Shown in pieces: positions 23,701 through 35,844 of a DNA stretch of 64,000 bases. The notes below the pieces were generated by a model. It saw only the letters and a list, made by a program, of their open reading frames with translations, was not told the origin of the DNA and searched no databases. How positions within the stretch are numbered: the stretch's first letter is position 1; each line of letters opens with the position of its first letter. The stretch comes from Ctenosaura bakeri (Eukaryota; Chordata; Lepidosauria; Squamata; Iguanidae). The stretch covers positions 1 to 64,000 of the forward strand of contig CAOLHI010002119.1 in the NCBI GenBank assembly GCA_948474755.1, read 5' to 3'. Position numbers and translations under genes: made by a program.

Positions 23701-24030
23701 GGAATGCAGTGGGGGGAAATTTATATGGTCTTCTCCAGCAGCCTGATCACTGTGGATGATTTTCCTGAAGGCTTTTGAAGACACTGCTGTCTCCTCAACA
23801 AGTGATTTTTGTTGAAGCCTTGCTTGATCTTTGGAATGGAAAAATGGTTCCACAAGAACTCCCTCTTCCAAGTGGAGGCCACACAGACTCATGGCTTTCT
23901 AGAGAGCTGGCAATAACGACATGAGTGAAATGACAACCAGAGTGACGTTAGCAGAAAACCAGGAACAATTCTCACCCAATGTGGGCTAAAGCCTATGTGA
24001 AAGTCTATCCCATGAAAACAAGACCAATCT
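20740..24030. other. Intronic DNA, mostly unrecognised
   Basis: Contains a GTTTGTTTGTTTG tract at 21772..21793, a GTT run at 22951..22965 beside a LINE-tail-like TTTATATCCTGCTT, and a direct repeat of about 25 bp near 23163..23215. The minus-strand frames at 23365..23586 and 23698..23892 sit close together without recognised motifs. An unnamed repeat there is possible. Confidence 0.45.
23163..23215. repeat. Tandem direct repeat, two units of about 25 bp
   Basis: The unit AAAGCAATTAGTAAATTCTA AGTAT occurs twice in succession with a one-base spacer, apparently identical. It is a recent local duplication. Confidence 0.85.
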
Positions 24031-24069
24031 TCTCCGACATATTTGCATCTGCAAAGAACCAAACATCAA

Positions 24070-24160
24070 AGTGGCTTAAAGACATAGCCATGTTAATCTG
24101 GATCAGTATGCAAAGGGATCTTGTATACCTTTGAGACTTAACAGCTCTGTGAGAGTTGTT
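24070..24160. repeat. Amniote interspersed repeat fragment (TTGAGACTTAAC type)
   Basis: GTGGCTTAAAGACATAGCCA then TGTTAATCTGGATCAGTATG and ACCTTTGAGACTTAAC matches a repeat I know from turtle and lizard genomes (AACACGGCTA, TTAGTCT, AAGGTGC phrases). I cannot assign its class. Confidence 0.4.
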
Positions 24161-24214
24161 GTGAGTGCTCAGGAGGTGGATGTTTTCATTGCCTGTGGTT
24201 TTCAAACTACTTTT

Positions 24215-24345
24215 AGGGAGTTGTTTTTAGGCTGTTTTAAAATGTTTATTTGTGTATACAATTTTCAGAGGTTTTTATGTGTTGCACATTTTCTCAGGGA
24301 TTCTGCTGGGCTGAGAGATGATGCATAAAGGCAACAAATAAACAC
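24215..24345 (+). repeat. LINE-type 3' tail, degraded
   Basis: GGCTGTTTTAAAATGTTTAT then GTTGCACATTTTCTCAGGGA and GGCAACAAATAAACACAAAC keeps the order of an L2-like LINE 3' UTR and tail. Confidence 0.4.
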
Positions 24346-24782
24346 AAACACACACACACAGATTTGCCCTGGCCCATGAGAAGAAGGAAGTGCACTCAAC
24401 AGCACACTCTGAACACCGTCTATAGCACTTTGCAGATAAAATCAAACAGATCTGTTCTGAGTTATACTCAACACTGGTCCTGTTGGCTAGGGGATTGTAA
24501 CAACTATAGTCCCAAAGAGTAACTTTTCCAAATTTTGAGTGAAAACTACATATTCTAAAACAGCATACCTCTCATAGCCTGATGCTAAGGACCAGCAGGG
24601 TCAGCCAATCCCTCCTTATTTTCAAAAGAACGAAGAAACAAAATGCAGGACTGGACAGAACTTGGCCTATGTTGACCAAACTTCTCCTCCTCCTTGTCGT
24701 CCTTAAACTCAGCTTCCATTGCTATGTATATTAGGTGAGGGCATAACTGTTATTAAAATAACTGGAAGAATTCCCAGAATAT
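24346..24782. other. Intronic DNA, nothing recognised
   Basis: Short (CA)n at its left edge, otherwise no recognised feature. Confidence 0.5.
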
Positions 24783-24984
24783 GGCCCTTTCTGCACTACA
24801 CTGTTATAGTGCTATTATTCCACTTTCAACATCCTGTGGAATTCCAGGGTTTGTAGTTTACTGAGGCCAAAGAGCTCTCTGGCTGAGAATTCTAAAGGCC
24901 CCTCCCTAATCTCCAAACCCCAGGATTCCATAGGATGTCGAAAGTGGAATAATGGCACTATAACAATGTACTGCAGAAATGGCC
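24783..24984. mobile_element. Palindromic MITE, copy 2
   Basis: The left arm GGCCCTTTCTGCACTACACT pairs with the reverse complement of the right end GGCCATTTCTGCAGTACATT. The pairing extends about 63 bp (TTATAGTGCTATTATTCC; CTTTCAACATCCTGTGGAAT) around a short centre. TAT stands directly outside both ends and may be the target duplication. Confidence 0.85.
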
Positions 24985-26265
24985 TATGTCATAATCATAA
25001 AAGAAAGCAGAAAGTTCAACAAGAGAAATTTAATCAGTCACCATAACAAGACCGGGTAAACAAAAAATTCTGAGCTCATGCCAAAATAACTGCAGTCCTG
25101 GCACCAGTCAGAACTCCAGGGAGAAGGTCACCACTACTGAGACAGCTCTGTCCCTTGTTTAGATATCAAGGACCCAGTGCTCTTTTTCAACAGCCAAATC
25201 CTTATCCTGATCAGTCCTGTGCCCCTTGGGTAGTAAAAGCTCTTTATAGGTCCATCTCCCACAGAGTTGCCCATCTTGAATATCATTTTTTTTTCCCATA
25301 CAAAGATTCCTCACCAGCTAGGATAGGTCTCTTTGTGTCTTGGACCTGTATGCAAATAAGAAGAAGGTGCATGTATGTCTGTGGACATTCCCAGACATTG
25401 CCCCAGATGCTGGGGACGATCTATACCACTCTTCTGTCAAAGCTACCTAACTTTCAGCAAAGGAGATGATAATAGGGAAGTGTTCTCCACTCAGCTGGCA
25501 CCCATATGGATGAGTCAGTCTGCCTCGGTGCCTGTTATTATTTATTTAAAAGCTCTTTATGCCACCATAAGAGGCTTACAAGCTAAGCATTTTAAACAAT
25601 AACATATATAACACAACTAACCAAAACAGCAGCATTAAATATTTATTATAACAGAAGTGGTACATATTATTCTTTTAAAGTGTTCATTCATTTGAAGTCA
25701 GATTGGAACATCCAGAACCTTAAAGCTCATTTAAAAAACCAGGCCTTCATCTACACTCCCATAAGAAGTACAGCAACTTGGGTGGCATGCCAGTATTGTC
25801 TGAGTGGTAAGTGAATCTCACAATATCAGCCAGCAACCCTAGCTGGTTCAGAATGAAGCTGCTGACCATCTCCCTAGACTCTTTTAAACAGATACCAATG
25901 CTATTTTAAAAGCAAATAAAATAAAATAAGTTTTTAAAAGTTCCCTAGTGAAGTCAGCACACATAAACACACCTGGTATACTAAATGAAATGCTGCCTAT
26001 AGGTATCTTGTGGATCCTCTCTAGAACCATCTTTAACAGTACCACCTACATGAGGTCCATCCACCTCCTGGACCTCCAGTGTAACTCCTACCCCATAATA
26101 CTAGTTGTCTGAGCAGATGGTGGCTCTTCCTTTCCCCTGGCTGCTCAACTGTTGCCGGATGCTGCCTGGGCACCTCCTAATCCCCTTGGCCACTCATTTG
26201 CTGTGAGCATGCATTTGTGTTAACATCTTCAACTGCTTAGAGTCCCTCTTGATTACCTCCAGAGA
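24985..26265. other. Intronic DNA, mostly unrecognised
   Basis: A LINE-tail-like block lies at about 25540..25620 (TATTTATTTAAAAGCTCTTT, then GAGGCTTACAAGC). Otherwise nothing is recognised. Open frames at 25155..25602 carry no motif. Confidence 0.45.
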
Positions 26266-26269
26266 AGCT

Positions 26270-26372
26270 TTGATGTTGCTGTGTGCCTTCAAGCTGTTTC
26301 TGACATATAGCTACCCTAAGGAAAACCTACCATGGGATTTTCTTGCCATGACTTGTTTGGAGAGGGCCTGTT
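26270..26372 (-). mobile_element. tRNA-derived SINE, 3' part only, antisense
   Basis: GATGTTGCTGTGTGCCTTCA then AGCTGTTTCTGACATATAGC and TACCATGGGATTTTCTTGCC is the reversed Bov-B-like tail and adjoining body. The tRNA-like head is absent. Confidence 0.75.
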
Positions 26373-28132
26373 TCTTCCTGCTGAATTGTTGCTTAGAACT
26401 TCTGCATTAGGAAAAAAAAGTTGGAGGGGGGCAGTGATAACTAGGAAGCTAAGTCATAAATTCTGAATCCCCACCTCGAATTTCTTCCTCCCATGACCCA
26501 AGCTTAAGGAGAGATCTGGAAATCCATAAGGTATCTGAATGGCAAGCATTCATTACGTAACTTTTGACTCGGCTGTGTGATCTCTGGTCCTGCCACCCAC
26601 AATGTACCTTTGCCAGCTGTGCTGGTGATATAAGGGATTTCAGAAATATAATGGTGGAAAATACAGTTCATATAAGCCTATAGAATGTGATCATTTGTTT
26701 GTTAGCTACAGATGCAAATTCCATGGTGTGTCAATGCAGCTCTCCAGCAGCACACAAATTATGTTTCTTTTCCCTCTCATTGAACTCACTGGTAATATTT
26801 CCACCAAATCTGATAGAGAAGGTCAGTTCGGAAAACCACTGGAAGCAAGGCAAACACACTAGTCTGCTAGTCTTCCATAGCACCCTGGGTCTGTCAGCAT
26901 TTTTTTAAAGATTTAATTGGAGCCTTTGACATTTGCTCATATCAGTTTTGCTGGCAGAGAGGAGTGGCAAAATTAATAGGGTGTGGAAGACATGGGATAG
27001 GAAATCTATTCCTCTTCCCCTGACTCACCCAAACACTGAAATAGCAAACAGGATGCAATGATCCATAATTTTAACAGACTCTGCAACTGATTAGTTAGAC
27101 AAGGTCTAGCCAATGCTTTCCTTTGCCCAAACAGTGAAGCAGTGAACTGTGTCAAAGTAGTGAGTTCAAAAATCTACCATTTTTTAAAATCTGTATTTGA
27201 TTAGTTAGACAAAGAGGTAATACACACTACAGCACAACAGAAGAGAATAAGCAGAACAGAGATTCAGAAGTTATTATCTGAACCAGTGCGCCTTACAATA
27301 TGCAAACAGATCCAAAGGCAAAGGGAGGGAGAGGGGAAGAGAGACAGACGGGAGGGGGGACTTGCCATCAATGACAGTTTTTCACCAAGACCTTGTTAAA
27401 AGGCTGGGATGCTTGGGCTTTGAAGACATCAAAGTCCCAGAGCTAACAAAACCATTAAAACACAAGGAATTATTAGAGAGATAAATGGGAGAAATTCTGA
27501 TAAAGAGTCTTCCAATCAAATAACTACTACAAAGACTACAGATAAAACGGGATTAAAAGTTCTTTGCTATGCCACAATAATAATAATTTTTAAAACCATT
27601 TAAAAAAAAAAACCTTCAGAGTAATTAGAATGACAGCACTCAAGCTTCATGTTCAATTACCCTAGGAAGTTTCAATCAGGAACCCGCTTTTTCTAATTGG
27701 GTAACTGGATGACTCACAGGTCTCAAGAGGTTCATGAATTGCTTGCTTATGCACAGCTGTGGCTCTCAGCTCTTATTCCAGATTGCCAGTAAACTCACCG
27801 GCCCATTTAAATATTATTAGCATTATTATTAATCAACAAAAGGCTAATCCTAAACAGAATACTGACAACATTAAAAAAACGCTGAAAAAAGACTTACAGT
27901 CTCAAACCTACCTGTGTTGCAAGTTATTGTTTCATGAAACAAATATACCATTCCAGTTAATATGTCTATACGTAGGCTGATAAATAGAGAGAGAGAGAGA
28001 CTGCATGTAGCTGAAAATGATACTGCAGTTTACTTACTTACCCCTCCAGCAGAGATCAGTGTAAGGAAGGGAAGTCAAGGGGATGGATTAGTACCTACAG
28101 ATTTTAGATGGCTGGGAAAACAGAGCCATTTC
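26373..28132. other. Intronic DNA, nothing recognised
   Basis: Single-copy-looking AT-rich DNA with short A runs (27601..27613) and GAGA near 27988. No exon recognised. Confidence 0.5.
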
Positions 28133-28289
28133 CACACTAGACTGTGATAGTGGTATTATTCCACTTTCAACATCCTATGGAATCCTGTGGTTTGCAGTTG
28201 AGGGAGGGGCCAAAACTGCAAGCCCCAGGATTCCATAGGACGTTGAAACTGAATAATAACACTATAACAGTCTAGTGCAGAAATGGCCC
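28133..28289. mobile_element. Palindromic MITE, copy 3
   Basis: The left end GCCATTTCCACACTAGACTG pairs with the reverse complement of the right end GGCCATTTCTGCACTAGACT. Internal arms TTATTCCACTTTCAACATCC and ATGGAATCCTG match copies 2 and 4. The centre is shorter than in copy 2. Confidence 0.83.
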
Positions 28290-28300
28290 GGGTCAGAATT

Positions 28301-28384
28301 TGTCAACCTCTGCTTAGAACTCCCATTGGTAAACACTTAACACCTTAAGTGTTTACCAATGGGAATTCTAAACAGAGGTCAACA
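28301..28384. repeat. Near-perfect 84-bp inverted repeat (hairpin)
   Basis: Arms of 40 bp (28301..28340 and 28345..28384) are separated by the 4-nt loop CACC. 36 of 40 positions pair; the inner 24 bp, including CCCATTGGTAAACACTTAA, have one mismatch. All four mismatches are transitions. It begins 12 bp after MITE copy 3 but shares no sequence with it. Confidence 0.9.
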
Positions 28385-28451
28385 TTCCTTGCGTTTTCCT
28401 TCCCAACCTTTTAATTTCTTTTCTATCTTGCATAAAAAGGAGGGTGGGGTG

Positions 28452-28585
28452 GAGAGAAGGAATGTTGTAGCATCCCTAAGACTAACTGGTTTTTATTTTA
28501 CCACGAGCTTTGGTGGATATAAACCCACTTCTTTGGATGCAGTACAGAGTGATATCCAGGCTTCAGGATATTAAGCATATGTACA
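28452..28585. repeat. Amniote interspersed repeat fragment (CCACGAGCTTTGGTGGATAT type)
   Basis: GTTGTAGCATCCCTAAGACT then AACTGGTTTTTATTTTACCA, CGAGCTTTGGTGGATATAAA and CCCACTTCTTTGGATGCAGT is the reverse of a repeat with AAGTGGGTTTATATCC..AAAGCTC..TTAGTCT..AAGGTGCTACAAC, common in reptiles. Its family is not assigned. Confidence 0.55.
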
Positions 28586-30254
28586 CAATTGTGGGAGTAG
28601 GAATGGGATGGAATGTAACAGGATCCAGAAAGATGCAAATCATGATCTTTGCCCTAAATTTTCAAAGGGCTGCATATAGTAGTACAGGTCCCTCAAAAAT
28701 TTACAGCAGCAAGTGTTGATATAAAAAGAATGGATGTATCCTATGATTGCTTAAAAATAGTAATGAAAGAAAGTAACAAGTTGCCACCTTGGAAGAAGTC
28801 AACCTATGTAGAATGACTTCAGTCCACGTGGGACCTTTCCATCAGCAGTCTATATTTAAAAGGTGTCTAGGAAACACATGTGAATGACCCAGCCAAATAT
28901 AACAATGTCAGAAATCAAACACAGGGGGATGAAGGAAAAGCGGGAATTGCTTTCCACAACTGATCACCATGGTTCACTTTAAAAACTTTACAATACTTGG
29001 GCTTTCTCAAAGGGCCATATGTTTGCAACAAACCTATAAGGAATTGGGGCGGACAGACGAATACATCATTGTTGCTCAAGCTAATGCTCTAAGAATTCTT
29101 CTCTTTGTGCAAATATGTGGAGAAAATTAATCTGAAACAGTATGCACACAGTAAAATCTTTGTTCCAGGATTCCAAAAGAGTAGGCTGGGCAAGACCCTT
29201 CAGGGAAAGAAAAGAAGCCAACTATGACACCACTCAAATCTAATGGCCTCTAATTTGTACAGTCTATGAGGCTTTCATACAGAAAAAACAACATAAAATC
29301 TTATGGGCTGTGGCAGGCCACATTTTGGTCACAACTGTATTCTTCCTCACAACCACTGCAGGAGCCTATCTCATTAGGAATTCCAGATACAAATAGTCTA
29401 GTGAAAGAGCATCACTTAAGACCACTGGTTAACCAATTTCTGCCACCCTATCGCAATTAAGATAAAACTGCATGGTCTCTCAGCAGTACCATAGTGAATT
29501 ACTATTACACAGGCTAATATCCATTTACAGTCATAACTGTAGCACATTTGTACTACATAACAACATAAGGGTGACTTGAAATCTTGGCAATATACAATAA
29601 GACATGAAAACCTAAAGACTTTGAAGAGGCAATAAATTGCACCGGCATCAGTTTTTATTGCCTTGGAAATGTTCCTGAACACACTCTTTTGGCCTAATAT
29701 CCATTTACAAGAATGTTACATTTTAGAATAATGGACTTAAAAGGTTAAAAACTAATTAAACCAACATATATTGCACAAGAATAGCAATCTAGACCTTTAA
29801 TAATATATCACCTTCTTCGAGTTCAGACAAACAGAAAATAATCATTAAAAATGGTGTTGTGGCACAGAAGATAAAGAGGTTTACGTTTTTCGTAGAGTCA
29901 TTTTGGACACTGGAAAATCCAGATTTGTGCTTGAGACAGTTAAAACTGATTTGTAAAACTTCAATATGGTGGTCTATTAACAATATGTTGAAGGATACCA
30001 ACTTGCAAATGCTAACACCCTTCTCAACCTCTTGGTCTCCTACTGGGCAGGATGCCACCTTTGCATCTAGCTGAAGGGAGAGGTGGGACAGCAACCAAGC
30101 TGCCAAATGTAGAGGGCTGTAGGCAGTTGGGAGGTAGCAGTCCTAGACATTAACTCTAGGAGCATTCTCTCTTTGGTTCTCGCATTAACTAGGAACACAG
30201 CTGATGGGCCTCTGGAAGAACTATGGATTCACTCTTTGCTTCCTGGCTGAGATT
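28586..30254. other. Intronic DNA, nothing recognised
   Basis: No recognised repeat or exon. Facing small frames at 29789..30106 and 29859..30074 have no family motif. Confidence 0.5.
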
Positions 30255-30256
30255 TT

Positions 30257-30440
30257 ATTTACCTGGTTTCAAATCCCCGCTCAGCCACGGAAATCCATGG
30301 GCAAGTCACATTCTCTTAGCCTCAGAGGAAAGCAAAGGCAAACCCCCTCGGAACAAATGTTGCTACAAAAACCCTGTGATAAGTTTGCCATAGGGTCGCC
30401 ATAAGTTGGAAGTGACTTGAAAGCATACAACAATAACCAC
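30257..30440 (+). mobile_element. tRNA-derived SINE with Bov-B-like tail
   Basis: Starts at the B box (GGTTTCAAATCCCCGCTCAG), followed by GGGCAAGTCACATTCTCTTA, GGCAAACCCCCTCGGAACAA and the tail AGGGTCGCCATAAGTTGGAA then GTGACTTGAAAGCATACAAC. The A-box part of the head is missing. Confidence 0.88.
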
Positions 30441-30880
30441 CATGTTCTGCCAGCAAACTTATGCTGGAGTTCCAGGAGAGCCATGTCTGCTAGGTGAGCA
30501 GAGGGAGATCTGCCGGTACAGGCATCCACTGCTAAAACACTGAGACGTGGCCATCTATTCACTATTTAAGAATTTCCAATGAATGAGGTATTGCATATCT
30601 CCTTGCACAATATAAGAAAAAATAGTTCTTCTAATATTGTGTCACCAAGAGACATGATACTAGTATTATGTCTGAGCTCCAATTTGGTGATAATAATACT
30701 AGCCTACCATTCAAGTCTGGCATAAGAATTACTGAACAGTCACCATAATTCTGTTGTGACTTAGAATATTGATGGACAAAAGAATCAGAGAACTAAAGAT
30801 GACCCGGTGAACCTCATCTCAATCTCAATCCAGAGAACAACCTACTCATACAGATATAACTAGCCTTGAGCAGGTGAGGG
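30441..30880. other. Intronic DNA, nothing recognised
   Basis: No exon or named repeat recognised. Confidence 0.5.
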
Positions 30881-30882
30881 AA

Positions 30883-31130
30883 AGAAGATTTAGTCTGGAA
30901 GAAATGCAGACAGTTGTGAAATATTTAGAAGCATGACAGCGGGGAGAGGTGAAAATATTTGTTTCTACTGAAGATTAGGTAAGAAAGTTGCTTAAGGTTA
31001 AATGACAGGTAAAACTTTCCATTACTGAACTACTCTTTCAGTTAGGAGTATAGTGTCTCAAGGATGTTGTGGAATCTCCTGCCTGGCAAGAGATCAAACA
31101 CCATCTTGGTGAATTTATCTCCCATGATAA
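30883..31130 (+). repeat. CR1-type LINE relic, strongly degraded
   Basis: AGATTTAGTCTGGAAGAAAT, GTTGTGAAATATTTAGAAGC and GATGTTGTGGAATCTCCTGC, in this order, recall the CR1 FSLEKRR, FKYLKG and VVESP segments with frameshifts between. The assignment is tentative. Confidence 0.4.
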
Positions 31131-31232
31131 TTATCCATAGACTGAAAGAAACCCAGGTCAAGAATAGGAAAACATACTGGTGTCTTAGGCTAATTTTTAA
31201 AAGGTCTTTAAACATTCAAACTACAAAGCAGG

Positions 31233-31279
31233 TGTCTCTCTCTCTCTCTCTCTTTCTCTATCACACACACACACACATA
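31233..31279. repeat. (CT)n then (CA)n microsatellite
   Basis: TCTCTCTCTCTCTCTCTTTC followed by ATCACACACACACACACA. Confidence 0.9.
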
Positions 31280-32500
31280 CAATTTTCCTCTTCTCTTTCT
31301 ACTGTTGTCTTTTCCAACCTCTTTAGTAAAACCTATCTTATATATGAACAGTCACAGCAAAACACTAGATTATAAATTCTTTAAATTTTTCAGGGTATAG
31401 GATTATGTCCCTAAGAATTATATGACCAAAAGACAAACAAGGCAACAAAAGCATTAACCTGTCTCTTCCATAAGTTTTTTATATTGGCCTACTGTTATCA
31501 CATAAAGCCAGGCGTATCTCTTGAAATGAGGACGAACCAGCCCTTTCAATTAACTTGCCTAGTCAGTAAGCAGTTAAATGTCAGATGGCAATATTATTTT
31601 TTCCAATCATATCAGACATGTACAGGTACTGAAGTTCCCCTTAATATACGCAACTAACCACTTGACTTATAAAATTATAAAAGATCTCCACAAAGAAAAC
31701 TACAATTAAGCTCTGTCTAGAGCAATTTTCCTCAGGAGATTTAGGAAGACTAGAAATTTGCATTCAAAAGGCCTGATTTAAGGATGTAGCCCTGTTTCAA
31801 TCTTTTAGGGCTAAGGATGAGGGGAAGAAATCTATATACTTTCATAAATAAAGCAGGTTAAGTTAACTGATCACATACATCTGATAAAGTGGACAGGATC
31901 CATCAGAGCTTATGCCACAACAGTACCAGCCAACTATCAAGATGTCACACTTTATACTTACACTCTAAGCTCAAATTCATAAAAAAGATACAAGATGTAA
32001 GCTTGGAATTGTGGTAACATGATTAGGACTTGAATGTTTTTCAAATTTCTCTTGATATTATTTGACACTTGTGATATAGTTCAGTTTTCCATAGAACCTG
32101 TCTTATTGCTGGGGACAGTCATACAAAAAAGCTATTAAACACATAGGAGAACACGTCTGCAACAGATCCACAGCTTAGAGATAGAAGTATATATTTTTCT
32201 ACAGTCTCAAATTCAATGTTGTCATGCAGGTCTTCTCTGATCCAACTTGCAGAACCACTATTTAGGCATTCAAATGATGGAGCCATTGCAAGTCACAGTA
32301 AACAATAGTAGACTGGATGAGTCGACTGTCTGACTGGGGTGCAGCCATAGGGGTAGAAGGCAAAATGAGGACATTGCCTCCCATAAGAATTCTGTCCCCC
32401 CTCAACTGAAATTTTCCTTCAGTCCTCAAATTTCTAGAACTGCAGAGATTGAGAACCTGAACATCAGTCACACGTAGAATTCTTATATATGTTTATAGAA
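31280..32500. other. Intronic DNA, mostly unrecognised
   Basis: A short piece at 31870..31920 (CATCTGATAAAGTGGACAGG, AGAGCTTATGCCACAAC) belongs to the same amniote repeat type as 28452 and 32505. The rest is unrecognised. Confidence 0.45.
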
Positions 32501-32504
32501 TTAA

Positions 32505-32630
32505 AACACATAGCTGTTTCAGACTGGAATGGTATACAAAGGGATAGTGCAGTGCCTTTGACACTAAACTGAGAGAAAACATAAGCTTTTGTAAACTTAA
32601 GTCTACTTTATCAGATGCATTATATATATC
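32505..32630. repeat. Amniote interspersed repeat fragment
   Basis: ATAGCTGTTTCAGACTGGAA, TGCCTTTGACACTAAACTGA, AAACATAAGCTTTTGTAAAC and CTACTTTATCAGATGCATTA carry, in order, the blocks of the repeat also seen at 24070 and 28452. Confidence 0.5.
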
Positions 32631-34250
32631 CTTTTGCTATCTTTGCTTTGGATGCCTAAACACTCAACTGAAGTTTTAAGTTACTATAGTGCTAGAAATT
32701 TAGCGACTGAAGGAAAATTTCATAGTAGGGGCAGAATTCTTATTCCTCAGCCTCATCTACATGTGCCCATGTGATCTTTCTATAAGCTCATGAATTTCTG
32801 ACTGCCTTTCTTCTGGATCCCATTAGGTTAGCCTACCTCTTTACCTTAACATTTGCTGTATGCTGGTTGCTTACTACTAACAGCACCGACTAATTTTATG
32901 AACTGTCTAGGATTTTGTTTCCCACTGGATTGAATTTCAACTGAATATTTCACCTTTGTCTTTGGTCCAAAATTTCTTGGGTATTGATGATCTCTTTACA
33001 AAAATCACGAGCTGCGTATTATATAATCTTATGATATCGTGTGTCATTTGTACTCAACCAACTGTACTCATATTCTTACAATACTTTTAATTCTTCCACA
33101 ACATGTAACTGTGTGTCCAACTAGCATGTGTTGTCACATAGGGCAAAACTATGAGAAGAATCCTGCAGTCATTTTCACATAGCCATAAGCTTGGTAAATC
33201 AACCACTGACACTCCTATACAATCCAACCTTCAACCTAGATGATCATCTGCCAAACAAAACCAATAAGCTTCTGTGCCCTTCCTTCACCCATTTTCAGAT
33301 CAAAAACCTTAACTTAGTGTTCTAGTTCCATGATGGAACCTGAAGGTAGAATTTAAGTGCAAAATAGAACATTAGACATGCAGAAAATGACAGTGAGCTG
33401 AAATTCTAATGGATATTAAAAATGGGAGGGGGTTGACTCATAGCGGTATGCAAATAAGAGCAGCTCAGGATTAGCTGCAGACAGTCTATGTGGGGTTAGC
33501 ACAGTGAACCAACCATCATGCCTACTAGAATATTCAAGAGCAGTATATATATGCAGAGGATTTTCCATAAAAGATTTGAGTGACAGAGAAATGGCAATTT
33601 CTTGACACAATCACACATCCAACTATCTTTGTCGACAGGAGAGATTTTTATAAATGCCCCCCAACACCATTTATAACTAATTATTCCACTGGCTCAAAAT
33701 CAATTCAAGGCTGTCAGGAGGTCATCACTGAAAGGGTCTTCAAAGTGAAAACATGAGTCTTACCTATACTAGTGGTGACTTTTTTTTTCTGAATTACTGA
33801 AATTCAATTTATGCCGTTGGAAACTTGAACTGTTTGCATTGCTGAATTAATGCATTCTCCAGTTACCTATTCATCCCCCCTTTTTCAAGGCTGTCTACAA
33901 GCTACTATAAATCTGCTTTTAACATAGCACGCTTCAGAAAAGTATATGCTAAACTTGATTTTGGAATTTGGATATTCATCCAAGTAGTATACACACTTGA
34001 ATCAATCAATGTGATTGTAGGCTGCAGCTCTGGCAGAACATGGAGAAGCATGCAATGTGGGTGGGCATGGGAGGTGGAGAAGAGCACTCTCAGAAAGCAT
34101 ATTCATAGTAAAGTCCTGTCAGTTTTGTTGTGAGTGCTCCCAAACACTGGTTCCAGAATTCTATCAAGTTAAGAAGTTGCAAATTATGCAGGCTCCAGAA
34201 CATCGGGAGGGGAAATCACTTCATTTTAAATAAAATCACAAGAGCTTTCC
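32631..34250. other. Intronic DNA, nothing recognised
   Basis: No recognised exon or repeat. Small frames 33416..33610 and 33905..34087 (minus) lack motifs. Confidence 0.5.
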
Positions 34251-34252
34251 AT

Positions 34253-34473
34253 GAGAGCCGGTATGGCATAATAGTCTGAATGCTGCATGTGAAGAGACAA
34301 GGGTTTGAAACCCTGCTCAGCTGTGGAAACTCACTGGGTGAGCTTGTGGAAGTCACATTCTCTTAGCCTTGAAGGAAGGCAGTGGCAAACCTCCTCTGAA
34401 TAAATCTTGTCAAGCTAACCTTATGGTAGGGTTGCCCTAAGTCAGAGTCAGCTTGAAGCCAGAGAACAACAAT
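34253..34473 (+). mobile_element. tRNA-derived SINE with Bov-B-like tail, near full length
   Basis: Head GAGAGCCGGTATGGCATAAT (A box region), B box GGGTTTGAAACCC, body CTGTGGAAACTCACTGGGTG, GAAGGAAGGCAGTGGCAAAC and TCTGAATAAATCTTGTCAAG, tail AGGGTTGCCCTAAGTCAGAG then CAGCTTGAAGCCAGAGAACA. Confidence 0.88.
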
Positions 34474-35844
34474 ATTCAGAACACTGCCTTTAAAGCAAGA
34501 TCAGACTAAATCTATACCCACCTTTTCATTGATACTTATTTATTAAGTGTATATAAAGATATATTTATCCAATCAGTTGTTATTCTACTAATAGATGCTA
34601 AGGATTAAGACTCTATACCACCCTCAATGATGTTCTCTGCTCACATATTTTACCAATTTGATAATGTCTATCCTTGTATTTCCAGATGTCCTCCAGAAAA
34701 AGGACCTGTAAAATTTACCCTTCTCTGTAAACCTTAATGTAGTGGATCCCTTTCCCCTAAAATTAACACACCTTTTTCACAAGTCTAATTATGTAGAGTT
34801 CATTGGAAGTTGTGCTGACACACACACACACACACATATGTATATACACACACATATATAGATATACAGATACACACACACACACCAGGCTGAAAAACAT
34901 CCCCTGTTCCTGGTTTTGTTGGAAAACCTTCTGCATTTCCAGCCCCTGTGAAAGACAAACACTCACGAAATCTGGAGTCTATAATATTCTTTCTTTTTAG
35001 TAAGCCCTTAAGAGAAACAGTGAAAGTGTCAAGATGCCTCTGAAATCTGTAACTTTCCTCCTTGAAAGGTTTTTCAGAACCCAAGATGCAGGAGAGACAT
35101 TTAAGGTGCAGATGTTAGCATGAGGTTATTTGGAAAGATGTTTTCTATATTAGAAATAGCATTATAGTAGAAATAGTATTCAGTCTTGTACTTTTATTTA
35201 GTCAATTAACTTTGTAGCTTTGAAGGCAACCTGAATCAACCTGGTCGGTCACGCAGCAAGGTAATTTTAGATCCTGGAACTAATTTTGTTGGGGAAGACA
35301 GGGAAGGGCTTTGGAAGATCATGTGAATTCTTTCAACAATGAAGCACATAATTTCTTTCCCACTCACCACAAACATTCATAAATTATACTTGCTGCATTC
35401 CTTATTTTAAAAAACACACAAAACAGTTGACTTATCTGAATTTTGTACCGTGTCTGTGTATATAAAAAAACAGTAACCACATAATTAGGTTCCCCCATAG
35501 TTGGGTGTTGCAGAGACTGCATTGTCCATAGGAAGTAGTATACCAAACCCACCCCACCAGCTTGCCAGACCTCTCAATCACACCAAAGCCTCTCATTTAG
35601 GGAGAAGTGTCTTTATTCTAGGGTTAATGCATCCTCAAATAAGGACAACGGCCAAGAGACCTTTGAAAATAGCTGCAGTGGTACAGACAAGTAGCCTCAA
35701 GATACAGACATTGATAGATCCTGGTAAATAGTTACAGGATGAGGCATCCAGGTAGAGATGGACTGGGTGGGTTAGAGTCTCAAGGACCAAGCAAACGAGC
35801 AAACACAAGCAAACCAACAAAGAGAAGTGATCTGCCAAGACGCA
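34474..35844. other. Intronic DNA with a CA/TA-rich block, otherwise unrecognised
   Basis: 34819..34885 is a compound microsatellite of (CA)n with TATATA and GATA pieces. The rest holds no recognised repeat or exon. Confidence 0.55.
34819..34885. repeat. Compound (CA)n/(TA)n microsatellite
   Basis: ACACACACACACACACACAT, then GTATATACACACACATATAT and ACACACACACACACACC. Confidence 0.9.

Noticed and set aside
23365..23892. Two adjacent minus-strand frames as one broken gene or ORF of an unknown element
   Set aside because: No motif recognised in either frame and no splice sites that join them. Kept only as unrecognised DNA.
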